Positions 7,602 to 15,131 of a stretch of DNA of 33,931 bases are shown here, piece after piece; position 1 is the first letter of the stretch, and every line of letters starts with the position of its first letter. This DNA comes from RYN-428 sp035648595 (GTDB taxonomy: Bacteria > Planctomycetota > Phycisphaerae > Tepidisphaerales > Tepidisphaeraceae). Both the position numbers and the translations under genes were made by a program. The notes beneath the pieces were generated by a model. That model searched no databases. It was not told the origin of the DNA and saw nothing but the letters and a program-made list of their open reading frames with translations. The stretch is from positions 1 to 33,931 of the forward strand of contig DASRLH010000441.1 in the NCBI GenBank assembly GCA_035648595.1, written 5' to 3'.

Positions 7602-9043
7602 CCGCAATCCTTTCATGTATCCCCCTTTTTCTGGCGGCGGCGCCGGCGATTCAGAGGATCGAGTCGTCGCCTCCGCCCGCCCAAAGCACCCTACAGCCGG
7701 CAGTCAAAGCGCCGGAGGCGCACGTTACGCGGATGACCATTCATCCGCAAAGTCCGCCAAGCCCGGCATTGAAGTATCAACTGATGCCGAATGTGAGCGA
7801 TCGCACGCCCGGCAATGCCGCGCAGATCTACCTGATCGGCTTCGAGTTATTCAACCCGGACCGCCAGGCAGCCCGGGAACAATTCGAGAAGTATCGGGAC
7901 TGTCCGATCAGCCAACTTCCGGTGAAGGAGGCAGCCGAGTTGCTGGCCAATTTTCAGCCTCCGCTGGCTGCGATGGAGCTGGCGGGCCGGCGCGATCGCT
8001 GCGACTGGGGGATTCCCTACCGCGAGCAGGGGTTCAATACCTTGCTGCCTTACCTGAATGTGTGCCGGCAGGCGGGCGGGGTATTGGCCGTGCAGGCACG
8101 GGTGCAGATTGCCCAGGGAAAATTCGACGATGCCGTGCACACACTGCAAACCGGCTTTGCACTGGTCGATCATCTCAAGAACGATGCCGTGCTGATTCAG
8201 GACCTGGTGGCGGCGGGCCTGGCCAATGAGTATCTCGACCGGGCGGTGGTTGACCTCGAGCAGGCCCCGGGCGCGCCAAACCTCTATTGGGCGCTGGCCG
8301 ATCTTCCCAAGCCGCTGATCGGCATGCAGGGGCCGGCAGCCTTGGAGCGCGCGGACATGGAATATTCGTTTCCTGACTTAAAGCACCGCAACCCGCTGGA
8401 GCTCAATGCCGATGAGCTTCGTTCGCTGTTCGCGCACATTCAGCACTGGCAGCAATTGTCGGGCTATTCGCCGCAGGGCGGTCAAAACGAGGTTACGTTC
8501 ATCGCCCAAAACGCTCGCGCCTATGGAGTAGCGCAACGATGGCTTGCAACGCGGGGATACGCCCAGGACCGCATCGAGAAGATGCCGGTGGAAGCGGTGC
8601 TGGCGGCGTACTACATCCAAACCTATCGCCAGGAATCCGACGAGGTATTCAAGTGGGCCGCCCTCCCCTACTGGCAGGCACAGGCCGGCCTGGCTAAGGC
8701 CGAGGCACGGATCGAGAAAGCCAGGAAAGAAGAACCCAATCCTCTATTGGGCTTCATTCCAGCATTGCAACGCGCCAAGCTGAATCTGGCGCGATCGCAG
8801 CGGCGGGTGGAGATGCTGCAATGCGTGGAGGGCCTTCGCGCCTACGCCGCCGGGCACGATGGGAAGCTGCCAAAGACGCTGGCCGACCTCACCGACACGC
8901 CCGCGCCGCTGGACGTGATCACCGGCAAGCCGTTTATGTATGAAACCACCGGCAATACCGCCACGCTCCGCGCCCTTCCGCCGCCGGGGCCGGCCATCCC
9001 CGAAGAACGGATCGAGATCACAATGGCCGGCGAAGGGCGATAG
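7598..9043 (+). CDS. Secreted protein of unknown function, third gene of the sigma operon
   Basis: This 481-residue protein begins with a short hydrophobic signal-like segment (ILSCIPLFLAAAPA). The start is set by the ATGA overlap with the preceding gene and a GGAG ribosome binding site 7 bases upstream. The middle is helix-rich and polar. The C-terminal ~70 residues contain GLRAYAAGHDGKLPKTLADL and a PLDVITGKPFMYE stretch. This LPxTLxDL plus D-x-x-TGKPF ending is a pattern I associate with secreted planctomycete proteins of unknown function. Tight overlap with the sigma-factor pair suggests co-expression. It could be a sensor input or an effector of that regulator; the sequence does not decide. 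Confidence 0.75.
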   Translation: MTAILSCIPLFLAAAPAIQRIESSPPPAQSTLQPAVKAPEAHVTRMTIHPQSPPSPALKYQLMPNVSDRTPGNAAQIYLIGFELFNPDRQAAREQFEKYRDCPISQLPVKEAAELLANFQPPLAAMELAGRRDRCDWGIPYREQGFNTLLPYLNVCRQAGGVLAVQARVQIAQGKFDDAVHTLQTGFALVDHLKNDAVLIQDLVAAGLANEYLDRAVVDLEQAPGAPNLYWALADLPKPLIGMQGPAALERADMEYSFPDLKHRNPLELNADELRSLFAHIQHWQQLSGYSPQGGQNEVTFIAQNARAYGVAQRWLATRGYAQDRIEKMPVEAVLAAYYIQTYRQESDEVFKWAALPYWQAQAGLAKAEARIEKARKEEPNPLLGFIPALQRAKLNLARSQRRVEMLQCVEGLRAYAAGHDGKLPKTLADLTDTPAPLDVITGKPFMYETTGNTATLRALPPPGPAIPEERIEITMAGEGR

Positions 9044-9111
9044 TAAAAGCGGCGTCCCCGCCGCTTTCTGCTTCCCCTGTAGAAGGAAAAGCGGCGGGAC
9101 GCCGCTTCTAC
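9043..9111. repeat. Family E inverted repeat overlapping a stop codon
   Basis: The left arm (about 9043-9067, AAAAGCGGCGTCCCCGCCGC) and right arm (9087-9111) are inverted copies, and each arm is also a hairpin with a short C- or G-rich loop. The left arm begins on the last base of the upstream TAG stop. It may end or stabilise the sigma-operon transcript. Confidence 0.75.
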
Positions 9112-9196
9112 GATGGCCTGCGGTGATACCCGCCCGCACGGTGAAATGTGTGTGCCAATTGCACCGCGGTGCGATTCATCGGAAGAATCCCGCTAA

Positions 9197-9280
9197 CGTA
9201 TCACGGGCGTCTCGCCCGTGCGGATGGCGCGGTAGTCGAGGAATTAGGATATTCCGAATCTCAACGCAACAAAGATCAGG
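9197..9280. repeat. Family A element, copy A3, lacking the right arm
   Basis: The left arm at 9197-9221 is intact (CGTATCACGGGCG-TCT-CGCCCGTG). The following ~55 bases resemble the centre of copy A2 (GATGGCGCGGTAGTCGAGGA against GATGGCGCAGCAGTTGAAGA), but no right arm follows. It looks like a decayed copy. Confidence 0.7.
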
Positions 9281-9313
9281 GTATCCCAAACCTCAATTGT
9301 GAAGAGGCATCCC

Positions 9314-10636
9314 ATGACCCATAAATCAGTTTTATCGTTCCTCACGCTCTTCGTGCTCCTTTCCACCGCCCCCGCCCGCGCCGCCGGCCCCGATCCCGCC
9401 GCGGCGATCGCGCCGTACATCGATGAGCAGACGCTGGTGGTGGTGCGGATCGACCTTGCCGCGTTGGACATACAGGCCGCCCGGCAATGGCTCGACCAAA
9501 CCCTCAAGACCGGCCGCGATGCGGCCCAAGCCGGCCAGGTGGCGCCCATCGTCGATCGGGGCTTTGGCGCCCTCATCCAATGGCGCGATGATTTCCGTAA
9601 AGCCGGCGGCCATGACCTGTGCTTCGTGTTTGGCCTCAACGATGCCAGCGAAAACTCCGGATTCCTGCTGGCTACCCTCGATGCAAATGCAAATGCGAAA
9701 GCGGTTGGTGAATTGATGGAAAGCGGGCCGCATGGCGCGCCGCCGGCGAACCTGCCGCATAGTTACGGCATCGCGTCGCGTGCCCGGCAAATTGGAAACG
9801 TGGTGATTTATGCCGCGCCGGCGACGCTGGAGCATCTGAAGCATTTCACCCCCGCGCCGCGCCCGGAGTTGGCCCAGGCATTTGCCCAGGCGGGCGATGC
9901 GCCGGTGCAAGCGGCGCTGATTCCATCGGACGATCTTGTGCGCGTGGCCGAGGCGCTGGCGCCCAAGCTGCCGCCGCAACTGGGCGGCGGGCCGATGTCC
10001 ACGCTCACGCATGGCGTGCGGTGGGCTTCGCTGGCGATTCAAACCGCGCCGAAGATGGCGGCCAACCTCGTCATCCAGTCCCAGGATGCCGACGCGGCGC
10101 GGGCGTTGGATGGCCTGATAAACCTGGCGCTGTCGTCGGTAAAACAACACGAGCCGGGGGGTTGGCCGGCGGGTTTGTCCAAACTGGCCGAGTCGCTCAC
10201 ACCGCAAGTCGCCGGCGATCGTCTGACTTTGGCCTTGAACGCCGATCAGCTTGCATCGCTCTCGTCGCTGGCCGTTGGTCGCCTGAAGATCGCACGCCGG
10301 CAGGCGCGGCGCCTGATGTCGATGAACAATATGCGCCAACTCCTGCTGGCCTCCCTGATGTACGTGGACAAGCATTCCCAATGGCCCGATTCGCTGGAGC
10401 AGGCGGCCAGGGAAGCGACCATCGATTTAAATATGCTTTCGGATCCCGACCACCCCTCGACCAAACCCGGCTACATTTATCGCAAGCCCCTGAAGCCCAC
10501 AGTCGCGGGTGACGCCAAGGCTGTCGTGTTGTACGAGAATTACGACAAGTGGAATGGAGGAATCAATGTTGGGTTTGCCGATGGGCATGTGGAGTTTTGG
10601 GCGGATGAAGCGGGGTTTAAGAAATTGCTGAAATAA
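9314..10636 (+). CDS. Secreted protein with a planctomycete FADGHV C-terminal signature
   Basis: This is a 440-residue exported protein of unknown function. A signal peptide ends near STAPARAAG. The ~300-residue middle is shared with the neighbouring gene at 10820. The C-terminal ~130 residues resemble the tail of DUF1559/H-X9-DG planctomycete proteins: a helix with SMNNMRQLLLASLMYVDKH, a WPDSLEQA segment, DPDHPSTKPGYIYRKPL and NGGINVGFADGHVEFW, with Trp where the usual motif has His. There is no obvious N-terminal prepilin cleavage motif. I chose the ATG at 9314, which has AAGAGG upstream, over the GTG at 9299. It is followed directly by its paralogue and could share a transcript with it. 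Confidence 0.8.
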   Translation: MTHKSVLSFLTLFVLLSTAPARAAGPDPAAAIAPYIDEQTLVVVRIDLAALDIQAARQWLDQTLKTGRDAAQAGQVAPIVDRGFGALIQWRDDFRKAGGHDLCFVFGLNDASENSGFLLATLDANANAKAVGELMESGPHGAPPANLPHSYGIASRARQIGNVVIYAAPATLEHLKHFTPAPRPELAQAFAQAGDAPVQAALIPSDDLVRVAEALAPKLPPQLGGGPMSTLTHGVRWASLAIQTAPKMAANLVIQSQDADAARALDGLINLALSSVKQHEPGGWPAGLSKLAESLTPQVAGDRLTLALNADQLASLSSLAVGRLKIARRQARRLMSMNNMRQLLLASLMYVDKHSQWPDSLEQAAREATIDLNMLSDPDHPSTKPGYIYRKPLKPTVAGDAKAVVLYENYDKWNGGINVGFADGHVEFWADEAGFKKLLK

Positions 10637-10819
10637 GGGGGGAGGAGTTGTGATATGGGCATTCCGCGGGTGCATGTGGACCGGTTAGAATCGCGTGGAA
10701 CGGGTTTGGAGATTTGACGGTCGGGGATTTATTTCTGAGTCCGAGCACGGCCCTGCGGGCGCGCCGCTAAAAGGAGCGAAATCCATGGTGCTGGACGGGA
10801 ACTATTTTGGGAGTTGCAC

Positions 10820-12303
10820 ATGCCGTCGAAGATGCGTTCGGTTATCGGTGCGATAGCGATGTTGCTCGGTGGTTCGGTGGTGTTGGCGATCACCGAGCCG
10901 TTGCCCCGGCCGGTGACGCCGCCGGCGGTGGTGCCGGGGCAAAAGCCGCCGGGGAAACTTGTTCCCCCGCCCGGCGGGCCCGAGGCGGCGCAAGCGGCGC
11001 CGGCGCAGGCCAGGATTGAGGGAAACAATCCGATCATCGCCGGCGACGATGCGGCGGTGGCGCCGTTCCTGGACGACAACACCTTTTTCGTCGCGCGCGT
11101 CGATGCATCGGCAATGGACCTGAAGTCGCAGCAGGACTGGCTGTTGTCGGCGATGGACTTGGCCAGCAAGGATAAAGCGGAAATCGCCGAGGCCAAGAAG
11201 GATTTGCCCAAGGCGCTGGACGAGGAGTCGGCATGGGTGGCCCGGTTTCGCAAGGCGGGAGGCAAGCGGCTGTACATGGCGATGAGCCTGTCGGATCTGC
11301 CCAAGTATGGGCCCTTCGTCGTGGTGCCGCTGAACAAGGGAGAGGATGCGGCGGGGCTTATCGCGCTATTTTCAAGGGCCGGAGCGCAGTCGCAACCGGC
11401 CGGGGCTCGTTCCGAAGGCGCCGCCCGCGTGGGCGATGCCGTGGTGTTTGGCGAGTTGGCGATCATTGACCGCCTGCGAACCATGCCGGCGGCCAAGCCC
11501 CGTCCCGAGCTTTCCCTGGCAATGGCCGCCGCCGGCAACGCGCCGGTGCGAATGGTGCTGATCCCCTCGGATTCCTTGCGCATTCGATTGGAGGAACTGC
11601 TGCCGACGATGCCCGATGAATTGGCGGCGGCTCGACCAAGGTCATTTCGCGCGGCGTCTCATGGGTCGCGTTAGGGTTGAGAATACCGCCCGACGCCTCC
11701 CTCAAATTTGTTTTGAAGGCGACGGATGACAAGGCGGCCAATGACCTGCTGGCGCTACAGCACAAGGCAATCGAGTGGGCCAATGCCCAGGCCGGCAAGG
11801 CCCCGGTGGATGTGAAGCGGCTGACTTCCCTTTTGGCCGGGAAAGGCGAAGGCGATCGCCTGACGATCACCCTTGACGCCAAGGGGGTGAAGGACGCGGT
11901 GGGGCTTGGATTGCTGCCGGCGTTTCTAGAAGCCCGTCGGTCCGCCAAATTCTCGCAGTCAATCGGTACGGAGCACCAACTGGCGATTGCGTGCGTGATG
12001 TATGCCAGCGAACACAAAAACCAATGGCCCAATTCACTGGACGATGCAGCCGAGTATATGGGAGGCAAGGCAGCATTAGCGAAACTGATAATTGACCCGC
12101 TCCATCCAACCCTATCGCCGGGCTACATCTACAAAAGGCCCGCCGATCCCCTTCAAAACGCCGGGGAGACAATCGTGATATATGAGGCCCAGCCCGCCGA
12201 CGCCAAGGCCTTGCACCTCTATGCCGCTTATGCCGATGGGCATTGCGCGTACATCACGCAAGCCGAGTTAAAACGCCGGCTCGGCGACACGAAAGATCAT
12301 TAA
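10820..12303 (+). pseudogene. Paralogue of the 9314-10636 gene, split by a one-base frameshift
   Basis: Two reading frames together cover one homologue of the preceding gene. The first (to 11674) carries a signal segment, PFLDDNTFFVARVDASAMDL, FRKAGGKRLYMAM and PVRMVLIPSD; the second (to the stop at 12303) carries VISRGVSWVALGLRIPPDAS, HQLAIACVMYASEHKNQWPN and HLYAAYADGHC. The paralogue reads QLGGG where this gene has TTGGCGGCGGC at 11621-11631. Adding one G gives E-L-G-G-G-S-T-K-V and restores the frame exactly. The loss is therefore a single G in a G-rich run. It could be a true mutation or a sequence error. A GGGAG ribosome binding site supports the ATG at 10820. If repaired, the product would be about 495 residues. 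Confidence 0.85.
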
Positions 12304-12326
12304 TCGTCCACTGTTGAAAAAGAAGA

Positions 12327-12377
12327 GAAGCGGCGGGGTTGTCGCTTCTACGTAGAAGCGACGTCCCCGTCGCTTTT
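12327..12377. repeat. Family E inverted repeat, back-to-back arms
   Basis: The arms at 12327-12351 and 12352-12377 are imperfect inverted copies meeting at the exact palindrome CGCTTCTAC|GTAGAAGCG. Each arm folds as a hairpin like the 9043-9111 element. It starts 24 bases after the stop of the frameshifted gene. Confidence 0.7.
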
Positions 12378-12378
12378 T
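12356..12378 (+). terminator. Candidate intrinsic terminator inside the family E repeat
   Basis: An 8-bp stem, AAGCGACG/CGTCGCTT, with a TCCC loop runs into five Ts (12374-12378). Its position shortly after the plus-strand gene at 10820-12303 fits a Rho-independent terminator. Function is inferred from shape only. Confidence 0.5.
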
Positions 12379-12534
12379 GGGTGCGCTGCACCCGTGAAGA
12401 AGACCCGCAATGGGACGCCGCATCTTTGCAGTGGACGCTGGACGCGCCAAAGCCGGGCCCCGCGTCGAGATCAACTACGCCTGCGACGCCGGCACCGGCG
12501 GCGGGGTGTACGCACCCCAACGGACGCGCCCTTT

Positions 12535-12600
12535 GAATTTTCCGCTTTGCTTGCTTTTGAATTTGTTTCGGATTTCGTGCTTCGGATTTCGGATTTTCAC
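12535..12600. repeat. Family D repeat arm (TTCGGATTTCG), copy D1
   Basis: The segment contains TTGAATTTGTTTCGGATTTCG, then TGCTTCGGATTTCGGATTTT. It is almost identical to the arm at 19785-19848 and to the reverse complement of 19186-19250. No inverted partner is visible nearby. The rest of 12378-12640 holds a small GGGTGCGCTGCACCC palindrome and no convincing gene. Confidence 0.7.
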
Positions 12601-12640
12601 CTTCATCCGGGTTGTGATCGCAGCCTGCGCCCAGCGCCCC

Positions 12641-13729
12641 CTACCGCATCCCCACTGCCAGTTGGATCAGGAAATAGGCCAGGGCGGACATGGCGGCGGC
12701 GCAGGGGAGGGTTAGGATCCAGGCCAGGACGATGCGCTGGCCCCAGATCCAGCGGACCGAGCGCACGCCGTGGGTGGTGCCCACGCCCAGGATTGAGCCG
12801 GTGATGGCGTGGGTGGTGGAGATGGGGACGCCCGAGAAGGTGGCCATGAAAATCGTAGTGGCGGCGGCGGCCTCGGCGCAAAAGCCGCCGACGGGGGCAA
12901 GCCGGGTGATGCCCGAACCCATCGTCTTCACGATGCGCCAGCCGCCAAACATAGTGCCAAGGGCAATGGCGCCGTTGCATAGAAGAATGATCCACAGGGC
13001 GATTTCGTGCTTGTGCCAGAGGATTTGATGGCTGTTGTGGGCGATACTCCCGCGGCCGGCCAGCACCAGCAGCGCGACGATAATGCCCATCGTCTTTTGT
13101 GCATCGTTTCCGCCGTGCATAAGGCTGTACGCGCCCGCCGACACCAGTTGCAGCCGGCGGAAAAGTGTATCAACGCGGTGCGGCGTGGCGCGCCGAAACA
13201 ACCAGGAAACCACGATCATATTCAGCCCGCCCAGGATCATCCCGATGAGCGGCGACAGCACGATCCATTCAAGCACGGGCACCCACCCGCTGACCTTAAT
13301 GACCGAAAATCCCACCTTGGCGATCGCCGCCCCCGCGTAGCCGCTGATCAGCGCGTGCGAGGAACTGGTCGGCAGCGAGAGAATCCAGGTGATGATGTTC
13401 CAGACGATCGCGCCGGTTAGGCCGGCGAGGATCACCGAGACATCGCCTTGCAATTTGTCGGTGTGCAGCAGGCTGCCGCTGATGGCGTCGGCGACTTTGG
13501 TGCCGAACAGGAACGCCGCCGCGAAGTTGAAAAACGCCGCCCACATCACCGCCGCGCCCGGCGTCAGCACGCGCGTGGAAACCACGGTCGCGATGGAATT
13601 GGCCGCATCGTGAAACCCGTTGAGAAAATCGAAGATCAACGCCACGAAGATGATGAAAATCACCACGCCCAGCGCGGGAGCGGCAGACGGCGCGGAAGCG
13701 GAAGCGAGAGGAAAAACGCAGGAAATCAT
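12641..13729 (-). CDS. pit: Inorganic phosphate permease, Pit family
   Basis: This 362-residue integral membrane protein imports inorganic phosphate (as a metal-phosphate complex) using the ion gradient. The two inverted family signatures are visible: FDFLNGFHDAANSIATVVST near the N-terminus and SAGAYSLMHGGNDAQKTMGI in the second half. LPTSSSHALISGYAGAAIAK and VPISTTHAITGSILGVGTTH are the matching conserved loops. About nine or ten hydrophobic segments can be counted. No clear ribosome binding site precedes the ATG at 13729, so the start could be a few residues off. The DUF47 gene lies upstream on the same strand, the usual pairing for Pit transporters. A family A repeat occupies the 226-base gap between them. 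Confidence 0.92.
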   Translation of the reverse strand: MISCVFPLASASAPSAAPALGVVIFIIFVALIFDFLNGFHDAANSIATVVSTRVLTPGAAVMWAAFFNFAAAFLFGTKVADAISGSLLHTDKLQGDVSVILAGLTGAIVWNIITWILSLPTSSSHALISGYAGAAIAKVGFSVIKVSGWVPVLEWIVLSPLIGMILGGLNMIVVSWLFRRATPHRVDTLFRRLQLVSAGAYSLMHGGNDAQKTMGIIVALLVLAGRGSIAHNSHQILWHKHEIALWIILLCNGAIALGTMFGGWRIVKTMGSGITRLAPVGGFCAEAAAATTIFMATFSGVPISTTHAITGSILGVGTTHGVRSVRWIWGQRIVLAWILTLPCAAAMSALAYFLIQLAVGMR

Positions 13730-13800
13730 ATGGTGCGGGTGGAGGACTCGTGTGAGGACTTTAATGGAGCGTCGAACCGACAGGCGATGGGAAGGCGCGA

Positions 13801-13898
13801 CGTATCACGGGCGTCCCGCCCGTGCCAACGGCGTGAAATTCCAGAACTGCAATTTTTGCCATTCGATAGCAACAGGCACGGGCGAGACGCCCGTGATA
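13801..13898. repeat. Family A inverted-repeat element, copy A4 (TATCAC subtype)
   Basis: The arms are 13801-13825 and 13876-13898, starting CGTATCAC and ending GTGATA, with TCC and AGA hairpin loops. It sits between the DUF47 and pit genes, which read in the same direction. It would be transcribed if they form one operon. Confidence 0.85.
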
Positions 13899-13955
13899 AG
13901 TTGAGCGTGTTGTTCCATTTTGCACGTCATCTGGCTTCATTTGAGTGCCGAGCCG

Positions 13956-14579
13956 TTATCCGTTTTTCAGCACAATTCGTTCAAGCGTGTTGCCCACGTC
14001 TTCACAGCCGTCGATGGCGTCTTCGATGAGGTCGTAGAGCTCCTTCCATTTGAGCACTTCGAGCGTTTCGATGCCGCCCTGGAACAGCCGGGACATGGCG
14101 GCGTGGTGATTGTCGTCGCCGACGCTTTCCAGGTGGTGGATTTCGATCAGGGAATCGCTCAGGTCCGAAAGCTTGCGGCTTTTCCGCAGCAGGCGCACGG
14201 CTTGATCGACGGTGCTGGTGGCCTTGATCAACACGCCGGTCTGTTTCACGAACGTCTCTTCCATCTGCTTGACGTGAAAGAGAGGGAAGCGCTTGGCCAG
14301 GGCGTCCACGCCGTCCACGATGTCGTCCAGTTCCCCCACCAGCGTATGAATGTCTTCGCGGTCGAAAGGGGTGATGAAGGTGCGGTCGAGTCGATTCAGC
14401 GCCTGATGGGCAAGCTGGTCGGCGGCGTGTTCCTCCTCGCGAATCCGCTGGATCGAGGCGGTGATGTCGGGGAAGGATTGGGCCAGTTGCGCCAGGTTTG
14501 TCGCCACCCCCACGCCATGCCCGGACATCCCCTCGAAAAGGTCAAAAAAAACCGTATCCCTCGGCAGCAGGTTGAACAT
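13956..14579 (-). CDS. DUF47 (PhoU-like) protein, probable Pit accessory
   Basis: This 207-residue, mostly helical protein matches the DUF47/TIGR00153 family, relatives of PhoU usually encoded next to Pit phosphate permeases. Support comes from the opening LLPRDTVFFDLFEGMS, the REEEHAADQLAHQALNRLD helix, the FDREDIHTLVGELDDIVDGV signature with its acidic metal-binding positions, and the closing KELYDLIEDAIDGCEDVGNT. Length is normal for the family. The role is taken from the family: modulation of low-affinity phosphate uptake, mechanism unclear. It is the upstream gene of the pair with pit, separated by a family A repeat. Confidence 0.9.
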   Translation of the reverse strand: MFNLLPRDTVFFDLFEGMSGHGVGVATNLAQLAQSFPDITASIQRIREEEHAADQLAHQALNRLDRTFITPFDREDIHTLVGELDDIVDGVDALAKRFPLFHVKQMEETFVKQTGVLIKATSTVDQAVRLLRKSRKLSDLSDSLIEIHHLESVGDDNHHAAMSRLFQGGIETLEVLKWKELYDLIEDAIDGCEDVGNTLERIVLKNG

Positions 14580-14707
14580 CAGCCCGAACTCCAGATGAAA
14601 GTTGCGTCAAGATCCAAGTCAGCTTCCGCAAGGGCCGGGGATTGTAGAGTCGGCTGGTCGAGGAACGCAAGGGACGTGCGGCTTTCTGAATTGACGCCGG
14701 AAGAATT

Positions 14708-14901
14708 GCGCCAAGAACGCCAAGACGCCAAGAGCGCCAAGAAAGCAAACGCGTGTTGCCGGCCAGTTTCGTGTGAATTTTTCGAGATTTCGGTTGGGTA
14801 TGCAAAGACCGAATCACCCAGCTAATAATGAATACACAGTGCTTTAGTATTATGTCAGATTGTCTTCTTGGCGTCCTTGGCGTCTTGGCGCTCTTGGCGC
14901 T
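14708..14901. repeat. Family C inverted repeat made of CGCCAAGA units
   Basis: The left arm (14708-14746) reads GCGCCAAGAACGCCAAGACG and continues in the same style. The right arm (14865-14901) is its inverted copy, with TTCTTGGCGTCCTTGGCGTC at its start. They match over about 35 bases with very few differences, around a ~118-base centre. Each arm is four imperfect 9-10 base units, so there is both direct and inverted repetition. Confidence 0.8.
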
Positions 14902-15093
14902 TTTTCTTCCGCCCATTTGCAATGTGCGGCGTTCCCGCGTATACTCCCCCGATCATTTCTCCGATTGTTCCGCTCAAGCCCAAAATGATTCGAGCCGACG
15001 AGGGGAGGGATGATGCCGCGTTTTGCCGGCTGTTGTTGCACTTCGCGTGAACGTTCCTTTTCGGTCCGACTCCCGCCGACGAGTGCTGTTTGT

Positions 15094-15122
15094 TTTGTTT
15101 TTTTGCTTGATCGATCTACACT
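15094..15122 (+). promoter_or_regulatory. Possible promoter for ribonuclease R
   Basis: TTTGTT and TACACT are 17 bases apart. The expected start site would be near 15129, just 2-3 bases before the ATG, and no Shine-Dalgarno sequence is present. This would make a nearly leaderless mRNA. The boxes are weak matches and planctomycete promoters are poorly known. Confidence 0.25.
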
Positions 15123-15131
15123 TAAGACTGC

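Larger units (their letters stand above)
14580..15131. other. Intergenic region with a family C repeat between divergent genes
   Basis: This gap of about 550 bases separates the divergent DUF47 and ribonuclease R genes, so promoters for both must lie here. It contains the family C inverted repeat (14708-14901) and a T-rich stretch before the ribonuclease R start. I see no convincing coding sequence or known RNA. Confidence 0.6.

Noticed and set aside
10820..12303. Programmed frameshifting in the second paralogue
   Set aside because: The site is not a known slippery heptamer with a downstream pseudoknot, and the intact paralogue needs no shift, so simple base loss is more likely.
12394..12804. 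A small open frame downstream of the frameshifted paralogue
   Set aside because: It reads through the family D repeat and into the antisense of pit; the repeat creates the same peptide elsewhere.
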